From NCBI RefSeq assembly GCF_026745355.1, contig NC_079202.1, forward strand, positions 26,707,072 through 26,771,071: DNA of 64,000 nucleotides. The letters run 5' to 3'. Shown here piece by piece: positions 47,366 through 58,305 of the stretch. Each line of letters begins with the position of its first letter. The stretch's first letter is position 1. The notes below the pieces were generated by a model. It had not been told where the DNA came from. It worked only from the letters and a program-made list of their open reading frames with translations, and did no database searches. A program made the translations under genes and the position numbers. This DNA is from Beta vulgaris subsp. vulgaris. Its lineage: Eukaryota > Streptophyta > Magnoliopsida > Caryophyllales > Amaranthaceae.

Positions 47366-50300
47366 TTGAAACGAAAATGGCATGGTTAAATATGCTATTG
47401 ACTTTTAAGCAAGTATTATGTATACTGGGTAAAGCAATTATGGAGGAAATTTTTGAAGTGGTTAATTCTAGTATGTTTTCGAACCACCAATATGATCAAC
47501 CTTTTTATAGTTTTGTAAACACTTTAGTTGGTTATTTTATATGTGGCATTCTCTTCAAAACCAAACCATTCTTGGTTTTTGAAGTCATTAATAAGTACCT
47601 CTCTTTTTGGCTACAATGCTTAGGGTGCCTACATATCTTTACACCTCGTCTCTGTGTACTCTTTCCCCCTCTCTCGGTCTCCTACAGGTTAGTTGCACTC
47701 TCTCTTACTCTTATGTAAAATTTATTTTACATTTTTGTTCAAATGATTTGGTCATATTTCAATTTTGAATCATTAAGAATGCTTTAAGAATAAAGGATTG
47801 AATTTTATTCAACATTTTCTTTTTGTTATGAAAAAATTAACGTATCATCATAATCATATGCCTAGATACCCATCCAACACTTACTCATTAGGAATAAGTT
47901 TTGGATAGTCCCCGTTTTGGGACTGTTCTTGGACGTTTGATCTCACTTAGGTGGTAAATGTATGTTTTCTTTTTGTTTCTATGGAAATCACGGCTACTCA
48001 TTTCCCTAATCTGTTCTGCGGGTATATATGTAGATAAGTAACTACCTACATTGTACACTGGGAGAACTGTAGGGAAATGCTGCCGGAATTTCCATATATC
48101 GAGAAGCTGACATACATTTACTAGTGGGATTACGTCCAAGGATGGTTAGGTTGGAGTGATAAGGACCTTGGAAGACATGTATATATTCATGCTATATTTT
48201 TTTTTTTGAATTTGTATGTTTAATGCTTAAATGGTTGACAATGTATTATTATATGTGATTAATTAGTCGTTAGATGTCTGTTTGGATGGCACGAGATTGT
48301 TCGTGGATGTATGGTAACGTTGATTCGTCAGAATTTGTGGATGGGGTACTGGAATTTTGTGATTCTGCCTTAGAACATCAAGCTAGGACGGGAGAATTAG
48401 GATTTTATTGTCCTTGTGTCAAGTGTGGCAATGTGTTCAAAGTGAGTGATATTGATTTGCTTAGGGAGCATGTACTTCGTCATGGGTTTAGGCCGGAATA
48501 CCATGTATGGATTTGACATGGTGAGGAGGGAGTATATGAAGGGAATTCTCCTGCAAATGATGTCCATGAACAAGAAGACGTGACTCATGCATTTGAGGAA
48601 ATGGAGAATGATAATGAGCACGAGGATGATGAGGATCATGTGGATGAGATGATGGAGGGTGTTGAGGATAAGTATGGGAAACATTCTCGTGTTTTTGAGT
48701 CTTTGACAGAGGCAGCTCAAAAGCCATTGTATCCTGGTTGTAAAAAGTTCACCAAACTGGCTGTCGTGTTGACACTTTTCAACATTAAGCCCAAGGGAAA
48801 TTGGACCGACATTAGTTTCACTTCCCTATTAGAAGTGTTAAGTGAGATGTTTCCCGATGGCAACGAACTTCCAAAGTCGACCTATTATGCTAGAAAGCTC
48901 ATGTGTCCCTTTGGCTTAGAGTACAAGAAGATACATGCTTGTCCGAATGACTGTGTGCTATATAGGAATGAATATGACAATTTGGGTAAGTGTCCACGGT
49001 GCGAGATGTCAAGATATAAGCGTGAAGGAGATGGAGATAAGAAAGGGCCCCCAGCTAAGGTGTTGTGGTCTCTTCCTATAATTCCTAGATTCAAGCGCTT
49101 GTTTTCCATAAAGAAAGATGCAAAAAATTTGAGATGGCATGCAGACAAAAGGAAGAAAGATGGTTTGTTGAAACATCCGGCGGATTCTCCTGAGTGGAAG
49201 AGTATTCATAGGTTGCATAAGCCATTTGGGGATGAAGATCGTAATTTGAGGCTTGGGCTATGTACAGATGGAATGAATCCATTCGGAAGTTTGAGCTCTT
49301 TACATAGTACATGACCAGTACTTTTAGTTATTGTATATAACTTGCCTCCTTGGTTGTGCATGAAATGCAAGTACATGATGTTATCACTTTTAATCTCTGG
49401 TCCTAAACAACCTGGAAATGACATAGATGCCTACCTTGCACTACTTGTCGATGATTTGAGAAAGCTATGGGATGAAGGGGTTTCTGTTTTTGATGCTCAT
49501 ATATACTAATGAGATGTTCACATTGCGTGCAATGCTTTTCTGCACCATTAATGATTTCCCTGTGTACGACAACTTATTCGGATATAAGACAAAAGGAAAG
49601 AAAGCATGTCCAATATGTATCGATGACATGGAATCCACATGGATTCCTAAGTGCAAACACGTGTACATACCCCATCGAAAGTTTCTACTACTTCACCACC
49701 CTTTTCGTAAGAAGAAGAATGCATTTAATGGGAAAAGTTGAAGAGAGAGTAGCTCGTAGACCGTAGACTATTGACCGTTGAGGGTGTTGAAACGATCTTT
49801 GGTAAAACAATGCAAGAGGAGATATGGTTGTGGAAAAAGGAGCCTGTCTTGTGGACACTTCCATACTGGAAAGATCTCCGGGTCAGACATTGCCTCGAGG
49901 TCATGCATATAGAAAAAAATGTATGTGATGCCATTCTTGCGACACTTATGAATATGCCTCGAAGGATACCAAGGCCTCACGGTTGTACTTAGAAGAGATG
50001 GGAGTTCGGCTAGAACTTTGGCCTCAGGATAGGGAAGGTAGGAAGAGGAATAAATCTGAAGAAATAAATCTTAAGGAAGGCAAGAAGAGGAAGAAATCTA
50101 AAGAAGAAAGAAACTTGAACAAGGTTAAGGATAAAGAGAACAAAAATAAGGTCGATAATAGGAATTATTTGCCTCCAGCTTGCTATACGTTATCCAAGGA
50201 AGAGAATCGGATTTTCTATGAGTCTTTGTATGATATCAAAGCTCCATCGGGATACTCATCTAACATGAAAAGATTTGTATCCTTAAATGACGAGTTGAAG

Positions 50301-50860
50301 TTAGGGCTCATGAAATCTCATGATTGTCATGTCATGATGCAAGTATTTTTACCGATTGCCCTTCGTGGAATACTACCAAAACATGTGCGGTATGCTATAA
50401 TTGAACTATGCTCACTTTTCAACACTATATGTAGCAAAGTGCTTGATCCGACAAGACTTGATGCTCTTCAAGCTGATGTTGTAGAGACTCTTTGCAAGTT
50501 TGAAATGTATTTTCCACCTGCATTCTTTGACATAATGGTTCATCTTATCGTCCATCTAGTTCGCGAAATCAAGTTGTGTGGTACTATGTTTTTGAGGTGG
50601 TGTTATCCTTTTGAAAGACGAATGGGTAATTTACAAGACAAAGTGAGGAACCCTGCACAACCTGAAGCTAGTATCATTCAAGGCACCGTGGGCGACGAAG
50701 TTGGTAATTTTGTAGCTGAGTATTTGGCTAGTGCACAACTTATCGGACTTCCTACATCTCGCCATGATGGAAGACTTGGAGGTCAGGGTACAATTGGCTC
50801 AAAATTAGTTACACCTCCTAGAGATAAGCGCTTACAAGCACACTTGTATGTGTTGCATCA

Positions 50861-52502
50861 CACTAGTGGAAAAAACGGAAGGGTTGCGGTTAAAACAGCC
50901 TTAAGGGCTGCGTTTTTGGCCAACAACCTTTTCCGTAGCAGCCTTTCACTAAAACTGAAGGGCTACGTTTTTTACCGCACTCCTTCACAACGAAGGGCTA
51001 CGATTGAGGGCCAAAAACGCAGCCCTTCAAATTTGGAAGGGCTGCGATTTTGGGCCTCAAACGCAGCCCTTCTTTGCACAAAGTGCTGCGGGTTTTTTTT
51101 TTTTGCCTTTTTTTTGTCAAACAGCATGATTATATGTATAAACAACATGTTGTTGATATCCCTCAAACCACTTTCATTTGAACAAGGAACAGATGAAACT
51201 CCCATTATCACTATACTTACCCTTCTTATCACTACCTTCCTTAAATCCATCATCTTCAAAACTCAAATAAAAAGAATGTGCATTACAAAAAATAGAACTT
51301 TCCACAAACTCCCATTTCACTATCTCCAATAATCCACCAGATTTTTTTCTTAGAAGGGATGAAATTCCAAGCAATAACACGAATTTTCCTCCTTACCATA
51401 CGAATATCAAATTCAAGAACATCACAGCAAAGGGAAGCGAAAGTCTCAATATCAAAACGAAAATGAAAAAAAAGATACGAAAATAAAAAAAAACGAACAG
51501 AAATGAAAAAAAGGGAACGAAAATGAAAAAAAAAATGCACGAAAATGAACAAAAATGAAAAAAAAATGAAAGAAAATGAACAAAAATGAAAAAAATGAAC
51601 AAAAATGAACAAAAATGAAAAAAAACGAACGAAAATACAAAAGAGAAAAATTATAGATCTGAAATTACATGAATTCATCAAAACAAAGATCAAGAAATTA
51701 TAGATCTGAAAAACGAAAAACATATCACTTGTTGTTGGCGTTGCCGGAGTTCGACGACGAAAAAACTGGCCGGAGTTCGACCCGGAGAAGGACGAGCGGA
51801 GAAGGACCCGGAAAAGGGCGTCACTAGTGCTGGTGGCGTTGTTTCTGTAAAGGCGTAGGTAGAGTAGAGGCCCAATATTTTATCTCAAAGTAGGGTTTTG
51901 GCCCATTAACCAAAAACGAATTTAGGGTTAACATTTATACCTCTTCTGTTGCCTGTTTTCTCTTTGTTTGATCTGTGTGTGTGAGATAAAGTGAGGGAGA
52001 GAGAGGGAGCTCCGCTGTAGTACAGCAGAGGACAACCATGGTGCACGTTTGCTTCTATCGCAACCGTAGTACCGCCATAGGGTTTAGAGTGGTGGCGTTG
52101 TTTCTGTAAAGGCGTAGGTAGGAGAAGGGCGTTGTTTTCTCTTGTATTATGGACGTGAGAGAGAAGGGGGAGGGTGAGAAGGAGGCGTGAGAGAGAGAAG
52201 AGGGAGTTTAAATTGTGAGAAATCCTTAGCCCAACAATTCTTTTTAAATTAAAGTTATTTTAAAAAAAGCCCATAAAGGGCTGCGTTTTTAAAAAACCAC
52301 AACCTTTATTACTTATAGGACTGCAGTTTTCGGCTAACCGCGGCCCTTCACTAGAAGGGATGCGGTTTTTGCATTGACCGCAACCCTTTATTACTTATAG
52401 GGCTGCGGTTTTTGGCTAACCGCAACCCTTCACTATTAAGGACTGCGTTTTTAGAAAAATGCAGCCCTTGCACCGCAGCCCTTCCGTTTTTTTCCTCTAG
52501 TG
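50861..52502. mobile_element. CACTA element C (1642 bp), different family, nested in the transposase
   Basis: The left end is CACTAGTGGAAAAAACGGAA. The right end, read inward, is CACTAGAGGAAAAAAACGGA. The 3-bp duplication TCA lies at 50858-50860 and 52503-52505. Subterminal motifs are AAGGGCTGCGGTTTTT in both orientations, unlike element A. Removing it with one TCA restores the transposase frame. No transposase was seen inside. The interior has a GAAAATGAAAAAAA low-complexity tract (51440-51650) and a 31-bp direct repeat. Confidence 0.92.
51832..52121. repeat. 31-bp direct repeat in CACTA C
   Basis: The segment GGTGGCGTTGTTTCTGTAAA then GGCGTAGGTAG occurs at 51832-51862 and again at 52091-52121. 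Confidence 0.85.
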
Positions 52503-52789
52503 TCACATTGCAGAAGTACATCCGTATTTCGGTGAGCATATGGAGGTGCTACGGGCTGAAAATCCTTCTAAAGGGGATAGAACATTGATGCAATTGCACA
52601 ATAAGACATTTACCGATTGGTTTCATGATCGAGTAATATGTCAACAACAAGATGGTGTATCTGAAACTATTAAGTGGTTAGGATTTGGTCCTCATAAAGC
52701 TGTCAACAAATATGAGGGTTATGATGTTAATGGATTTACATTTTGGACTGAAAGTCGAGATCAAAAGTCCTCATTAGTGCAAAATAATG

Positions 52790-53075
52790 GTGTTTCTGTT
52801 TTACTTGCACAAACGGCCTTTACTTGCACAAACTTGACTAGAACAATCAAATTAGAATTGTTATCGTCCTAGTAGTCCTTAAAAAAAACATATTAGATTA
52901 TAATGTAACCTAAAATTACATGATATGGTACGAAATGGATGAATTTGACATAAAACGGATTTGAAATGGCCTTTACTTGCAGAAACTTGACTAGAACGAT
53001 CAAATCAGACTTATTGTCGTCCTAGTAGTTCTTAAGCAACATATAGAATAGAATGTGAGTAAAATTTCATGCTAT
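52790..53075 (+). repeat. one to two copies of the roughly 160-bp CACTA intron repeat
   Basis: The units contain CCTTTACTTGCA.AAACTTGA, TCGTCCTAGTAGT, ATGTAACCTAAAATTACATG and ATGGATGAATTTGACATAAA. They are the reverse complement of the large array at 58350-60610. Confidence 0.85.
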
Positions 53076-53115
53076 GGTATATATATAATTGTATTTATTT
53101 GATCTTAATTATTAG

Positions 53116-53214
53116 GTTTACAACATACACACCAAGGGAGGAGTCATTTACTGTTGAGGAAATCAATGAAGTTCGAGACAAGTTTGCTTCCTTCGTTACC
53201 GATTGTTGTCTATG
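53116..53214 (+). pseudogene. last exon of the Ulp1-like gene in CACTA A
   Basis: After a TTATTAG acceptor it reads FTTYTPREESFTVEEINEV and ends FVTDCCL* at 53212-53214. It is nearly identical to the last exon in element B (58210-58305). Upstream catalytic exons are missing in A, so the element has lost most of this gene. Confidence 0.8.
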
Positions 53215-53924
53215 AATTTAATTTCTAAATATGTTGTAAACGCATACTTTAAATCTACGGTAATGTTTTGTAACTCAATTCTATACTTTATATAATAATA
53301 GTACGTATTTTAATTTTGAATGTTTATTTGTTGGATTTTGAATTTCATGTGCACTTTTTTGTATCATTGTACATATTATGTTGGTAATATATGAGGGGCA
53401 AGAGGAGGTTAAGTATGGTGGTGAAAATGAGGCTGCATGCTACGTAAATGTGTTTTGTAAATGTTGCAGCTAGCGCTCTATTGTAATATATACTCTAGGA
53501 AGCTAATAATATAACTAGCGTTTTTTTTTATTTAAAAAATACAAGTGCTTTGGTTGATAATGAACAATCGGAGCACATGATGCACAAGTGCTTCGGTGGT
53601 CTCCTATCAACCGGAGCACTTGAAATACTTTAAGCATAAAAAATCATCAAGTGCTCCGGTTGTTAACGCAATCGGGGCACTTGAAAAATGCTCAAGTGCT
53701 CATATGGGGTCCGCTATGGGTGAAATACGGAGCACTTATAGCGTTTTTAACCGGAGCACTTGATGTTTTTTCCACTAGTATAAAACCAAGCACCCAAAGA
53801 AAGAGCAGAAAGGAGGAATATTGCAAAAAATAAAGGAAAATAAAGCAATTTAGTTTAAAGTAGTCTAAAAGTTATCACAAAAGCTATTAAAAACTAATCA
53901 AAAGCCAAGTATATAAATCAAGCA

Positions 53925-54510
53925 TAAAACTCCCCCAATCTAGATGTTTGTTTGTCCTCAAGAAAAATACATTAAAACACAAGTAGGAGAATGAAAATTT
54001 ATTTGAAAAGAAAATGAAGAAGAAAGAAGGAAGAAAAAGGAAAAAGGGAGGAAGGATAAAGAATTTACACTAACTCATTTTCGTGGGAATCGCGATTGCA
54101 TCTAGCATTGGCAACAAACTCTTTAAACCCTAGATCGCTCTAGAGGGCGAGAGGGATCTCGCAAGAGTTTCCAAAGAGTTTTTAAACCCACAACTCTAGT
54201 TTTTCATCAATCATTTATTCAACAAACTCAAGATTTTATTCCCAAGTCAACTATAACTCCCTGATAATTCTCTCTTTTTCAAAATATTTTTCAAATATAA
54301 AACTTAGAGAATCATCAAATCATTATTACCAGTGTGATGACGTATCAGCCTATTCAAAATTTTGTAGCAGAAAACATAATGACTAACTTTAGAATTGAAA
54401 TTTAATTAATAACAAAGTCAACCACCCAACGTCAACGTTAACTTAAACCAAACCAAGTATGTAAATCAAAGTACGATAAATATTTAAAAATTCACACAAG
54501 CTCTAATGAT
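53925..54510 (-). other. retroelement internal fragment beyond the split LTR
   Basis: The start contains the purine-tract complement ACTCCCCCAATCTAGATG. After that there is A/G-rich DNA with no recognised coding. From about 54341 the sequence looks like the start of another LTR (TGTGATGACGTATCAGCC). Confidence 0.4.
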
Positions 54511-56963
54511 TAGGGATGACAACGGGTCGAAATTGGGCCGAATTATTCATAATCGGACTCCGACCCCACAAGAAGTCGGATTTTAAATTCGAGTCTGACC
54601 CGACTTAAAATTCGAAAATTGGACTCCAAACCCGATCCAACTTAAGATACGAACATCCGACTTAGAATCCGAACATCCGACTCCGAACCCGATCCAACTT
54701 ATTTTTCTGCTCATTTTTTTTTATAATAGAATAGTCTTCTATGATACAACAACCTAATCATTACAAATTCTAATAATCATATGGAAATCTTATATTGTAC
54801 AAATAATCTAAATATTACTATTATTTTTGACAATATTTTCTTTAATGAGAAAATCCTATATAATACAATTGGCTTAAAGTCGACGTCAGGTTATACATAA
54901 ATAATACATTAACATAATAAGAAAAAAGTTTTGATTGGCTCAAAGTCAGAGTCGGATTCGGATGTTGGATTATTTTATGAGATCCGACTCTGACCCTCCT
55001 CCGACTCGGGGTCGGACTTTTAAACGGAGTCAGATTACTTTTTTATCAGAGTCCACTCGGATTTTTTCCTTCAGATTGGAGCGGACTAGGGTTGGATCCA
55101 GACTAAGTTGCCATCCCTACCAATGATGCATCATCTTCAAACTTGTAGATGACAATGCACTAGAGAGTATGCTCACCAAGAATGGCTCATCACAGGATCA
55201 ATAAGGCATAGCGATGATCAACATACACAAACAAAAGCACGAAATTAACAAAGTTGAGTACTACATAATAAATAAGTAAACAATCCTAACATGATACTAA
55301 TAAATAGTAAGCACGGATAAATAATAACATAATAACTTGCAGTCTTTTACTGAACTAAACTTTAGCAACATTCTTATTACTTTAAATGGAATATTCACTG
55401 GACTGGAGTTATCTAACTAAAACAAGCCTTCCCTTTGGAAGACAAAATACGGGCGCGACTCCGTATTCCCATGACCTACGATATCTAGGAACCTTTAAAA
55501 TAAAATAGGATCGACGATCAATTCGATCCCAGAAAAAGCCATGACATGCTCACCATGTACCCCAAGTCCTGTTTGTTCAACACTTCATACGTGCACTAAT
55601 CTAAAATTTATCACTATCAAAGTTTCACTTTACATGATTTACCATTTATTACTTGTATGACACACAAGCAACACATATAATACATGATCAAACAATCACA
55701 ACTTTTATTTTTATCTTAGGATTAGATAAATGATCACACAACTTACAACCCAAAATTAATTCCGTCTTTAATCCAACCTTCCTTATTTGTTAAACCTAGC
55801 CAACAACCAACTTAGCTTTCAAAGGTATAAAATATCAACTTACCAAACAAGATCCTTTGGTCCTCATAGAGTAGTGAAACAATAATAAAAAGGAAAAAAA
55901 TGATTCAATCATGATCCATACCAATAAATATATTAATCCCACATGTGAATAAAGAAAATAAAGTTCGCAACCAACATGCTTGCATCAATCTTCCATACAA
56001 ATATGATATACATCGCATAAAAACATGCAAAATCCAACATAGTAGCAATCATATATGAACTCAACATAATTGCTATACATGGTACTACATAACTTTCCTT
56101 CTTAAAATCATGATACTATATCAATCAACATATAGGTATGTACGTATCTTGTGTAAACAAACTAATAGGTCACTTTAACAATCTTTAAAAGTCGTCTAGA
56201 GAGAATTCTCCGCCTAAAATAATCAATATAAATTCGTAATCAATACTCAAATAATTTCCAGCAACTTTAAAATACTTTAAAACTCCTTTAAATAAATTTC
56301 AAAATTGTTTCCAAATTAAAACTTCAATTACTAACACTTCCTAGCATAGTACTACTATACTATTTATTAAAATCTTTAATCCTCCACCAACAATATCTTT
56401 TTTAAAATTCCAGCAACATATAATCTATTAAAACTCCCTTTTAAACATACTTAAATTTATAAGAATAATCAATTCCATAGTTTATAACATACTACTATGA
56501 TTTTCCAATCTTTAACACCCTAAAAATCCATGCTTTGATAATTAAAAATCCAATCTAAATATAATAAATAAATCTGAACTTTTATTTCTTCAATGCATAA
56601 ATTATATACTCTTAGATTCATAATCAAATCATCAAACTAATGCTTTTAAACATAATTAAAACTAAAAACAAACCTTAAAAACACAATCTTTAAATAAAAC
56701 TTGAGGAGGAAGAAAGGTAATCAAACCAAAGCAAAGGAAGGAAGACAAAAGTGGCGCCGGTCAAGGCGGCGTGGCAGCGACTAGCGGCAACATGGTGGTT
56801 GGCGCGGCAGTTGATGAGGAGGGCAGGTTACTTGTTGAAGAAGAAAGTATTTCTTGGAAGTGAAGAAAGAAGAAAACCGTGAGAGAGAAAGGGAAATAGA
56901 GGGCGCCGATTTTGTGTGATGTGAGCAGAGAGAAAATTATATGTTGGAGAAAATTATGGGTTT
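54341..56963. repeat. possible chromovirus LTR with nested hAT MITE
   Basis: It begins TGTGATGACGTATCAGCCTA, the style of start seen in some plant chromovirus LTRs. It ends, uncertainly, at the next LTR at 56964. No coding was seen. The stretch 56740-56940 is more GC-rich (GTGGCGCCGGTCAAGGCGGC). There is no second LTR or target duplication. Confidence 0.35.
54511..55119. mobile_element. hAT-like MITE (609 bp)
   Basis: The ends are TAGGGATGACAACGGGTC and, from the right, TAGGGATGGCAACTTAGTC. The 8-bp flanks are CTAATGAT (54503-54510) and CCAATGAT (55120-55127), with one mismatch. The interior is full of TCGGA/TCCGA motifs. There is no transposase. Confidence 0.78.
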
Positions 56964-57569
56964 TGTTGTAGCCTAAAGATCAACGGCTAAAAGCTAGGAC
57001 ACGTGGCTTCATCCAGCCCCTACACGTGTCCCATTGCTGCTGCAGAAAGTACAAGGTCTAAACAGATGCATGGCCTAAAAGTACACTTTTTCTAAATACA
57101 AGAATTGTACTAGCCCTTCTTTCCAACCCAATTTGTACTTTGGCCCAGCATCTACAAAAGGCATTATTGAAAGAAGGATGATGTGTACTCTCCAATCAAT
57201 CCTTGCCATGTGTCATATAGTTATTGCTCAACCAATCAGGCGCTCCCAAAATAGGCTGACCTCAGGGTACAACAATTACTCCAGACACTATAAATAGTCC
57301 TTGAAATCAAGAGAAAAGTACGTTTTTCAGAACAATGTACTGTTATTCTGCCATAAATTCTCTCTCTATTTTCTCTCTACTCCTATACCTGACTTAAGCT
57401 TCGGAGGGAGAAATACCACCCAAACCTCCAAGGTGGGTCCCTTTTTGCAAGACCAAAGGCAGAGCTCAGATTCGGGTTTTGGGTCCAGGCATTGTTGCAT
57501 AAGTCTCCTATTACAGAACCTACTCTTGGGGATAGTATTATTATTTTACGAGTTTCACGCTACGTAACA
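56964..57569 (+). repeat. gypsy LTR (606 bp), same family as 17561-18131
   Basis: It starts TGTTGTAGCCTAAAGATCAA and ends TACGTAACA. The following TTTTGCGCCGTCTAATGCGA may be a primer-binding region. About 100 bp of internal DNA remains before CACTA B begins at 57675. No clear 5-bp duplication was seen. Confidence 0.75.
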
Positions 57570-58305
57570 TTTTGCGCCGTCTAATGCGAGTCGTTTGCTT
57601 GACGCGCGCTAGATTACCCTGCACAAGTAAAGATTGGGTCGTCTGACTTTGCCACCCATATCCATAAAAATAAACACTAGTGGAAAACACACCAAGTGCT
57701 CCGGTTAAAAATGTTGCAAGTGCTCCGGTTAAAAATGCTGCAAGTGTTCCGTATTTCACCCGTAGCAGACCCCATACGAGCACTTGAGCATTTTTCAAGT
57801 GCTCCGGTTTAAAACCGGAGCACGTACTTCAAATGCTCCGGTTGATAGGAGACAACCGAAGCACTTGTGCTTCATGTGCTCCGATTGTTCATTATCAACC
57901 GAAGCACTTGTTCCATTTTTTTTATAAAAAAAAACAAGCGCTAGTTATATTATTAGCTTCCAAAAGTATATATCACAATAGAGCGCCTGCAGCCTCATTT
58001 TCACCACCATACTTAACCTCCTCTTGCCCTTCATATATCACCAACATAATATGTACAATGATACAAAAAAGTGCACATGAAATTCAAAATCCAACAAATA
58101 AACATTCAAAATTAAAATACGTACTACTATTATATAAAGTGTAGAATTGAGTTACAAAACATTATCATAGATTTAAAGTACGTGTTTATAACGTATTTAG
58201 AAATTAAATTCATAGACAACAATCGGTAACGAAAGAAGCAAACTTGTCTTGAACTTCATTGATTTCCTCAACAGTAAATGACTCCTCCCTTGGAGTGTTG
58301 TAAAC

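Larger units (their letters stand above)
48274..52868 (+). pseudogene. CACTA Tnp2-type transposase (tnpD-like), disrupted
   Basis: The N-terminal 80 residues (WMYGNVDSSEFVDGVLEFCD... CPCVKCGN...) are a transposase-associated domain. A TGA at 48514-48516 follows VWI, in the same frame as the next segment, where the family continues with H-G-E. 48580-49314 gives the Tnp2 core (LYPGCKKFTKLAVVL, WHADKR, LGLCTDGMNPFG), then a second in-frame TGA at 49312-49314. 49320-49990 continues with GPKQPGNDIDAYL, CPICIDD and VMHIEKNVCDAIL across at least three frame changes. 49983-50860 has the C-terminal region (LPPACYTLSKEE..., MVHLIVHLV, GTMFLRWCYPFERRMG). After nested element C, 52503-52868 resumes in frame (FTDWFHDRV, GYDVNGFTFWT). 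The conserved acidic blocks remain, but the gene cannot make a full protein. Confidence 0.88.
45717..53780 (+). mobile_element. CACTA (En/Spm) transposon A, 8.06 kb, with defective ends
   Basis: The left end is CGCTAGTGGAAAAAACTGCA. The right end, read inward, is TACTAGTGGAAAAAACATCA. The flanks are TAA at 45714-45716 and 53781-53783. Subterminal arrays of CAAGTGCTCCGGTTGA-like motifs in both orientations (45735-45900 and 53541-53770) are the expected transposase-binding regions. Inside are a 5' leader with CTTCTCGTCCTCCTCC repeats, a copy of LPEAT1 intron 1 DNA, a Tnp2-type transposase broken by stops and frameshifts, a nested CACTA element (50861-52502) and the last exon of a second gene. 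Both extreme ends carry substitutions relative to CACTAGTGG, which should prevent movement. Confidence 0.88.
44282..53924 (-). mobile_element. probable LTR (about 1.6 kb) split by CACTA element A
   Basis: Once CACTA A is removed, 44282-45716 plus 53784-53924 form one unit from TGTTATTGACGAG to ATCAAGCA. On the minus strand it is preceded by a tract GATTGGGGGAGTTTTA (about 53925-53940) and GAGGACAAACAAAC. The same 'tgaggacaagc...cttgggggagt' arrangement precedes the 3' LTR of the TR-GAG element at 11265-11304. It also has a GC-rich ACCCGGGTGGGTCAGGTGAC block (45390-45600). This supports a minus-strand 3' LTR of a related element. Its other LTR was not identified, so boundaries are tentative. 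Confidence 0.5.

Noticed and set aside
51283..51723. Phe-rich minus-strand frame of 146 residues resembling a membrane protein
   Set aside because: It arises from a GAAAATGAAAAAAA low-complexity tract in CACTA C and has no domain.
56958..57574. Solo-LTR interpretation of 56964-57569
   Set aside because: The flanks do not form a duplication, and PBS-like internal DNA follows. A truncated element is more likely.
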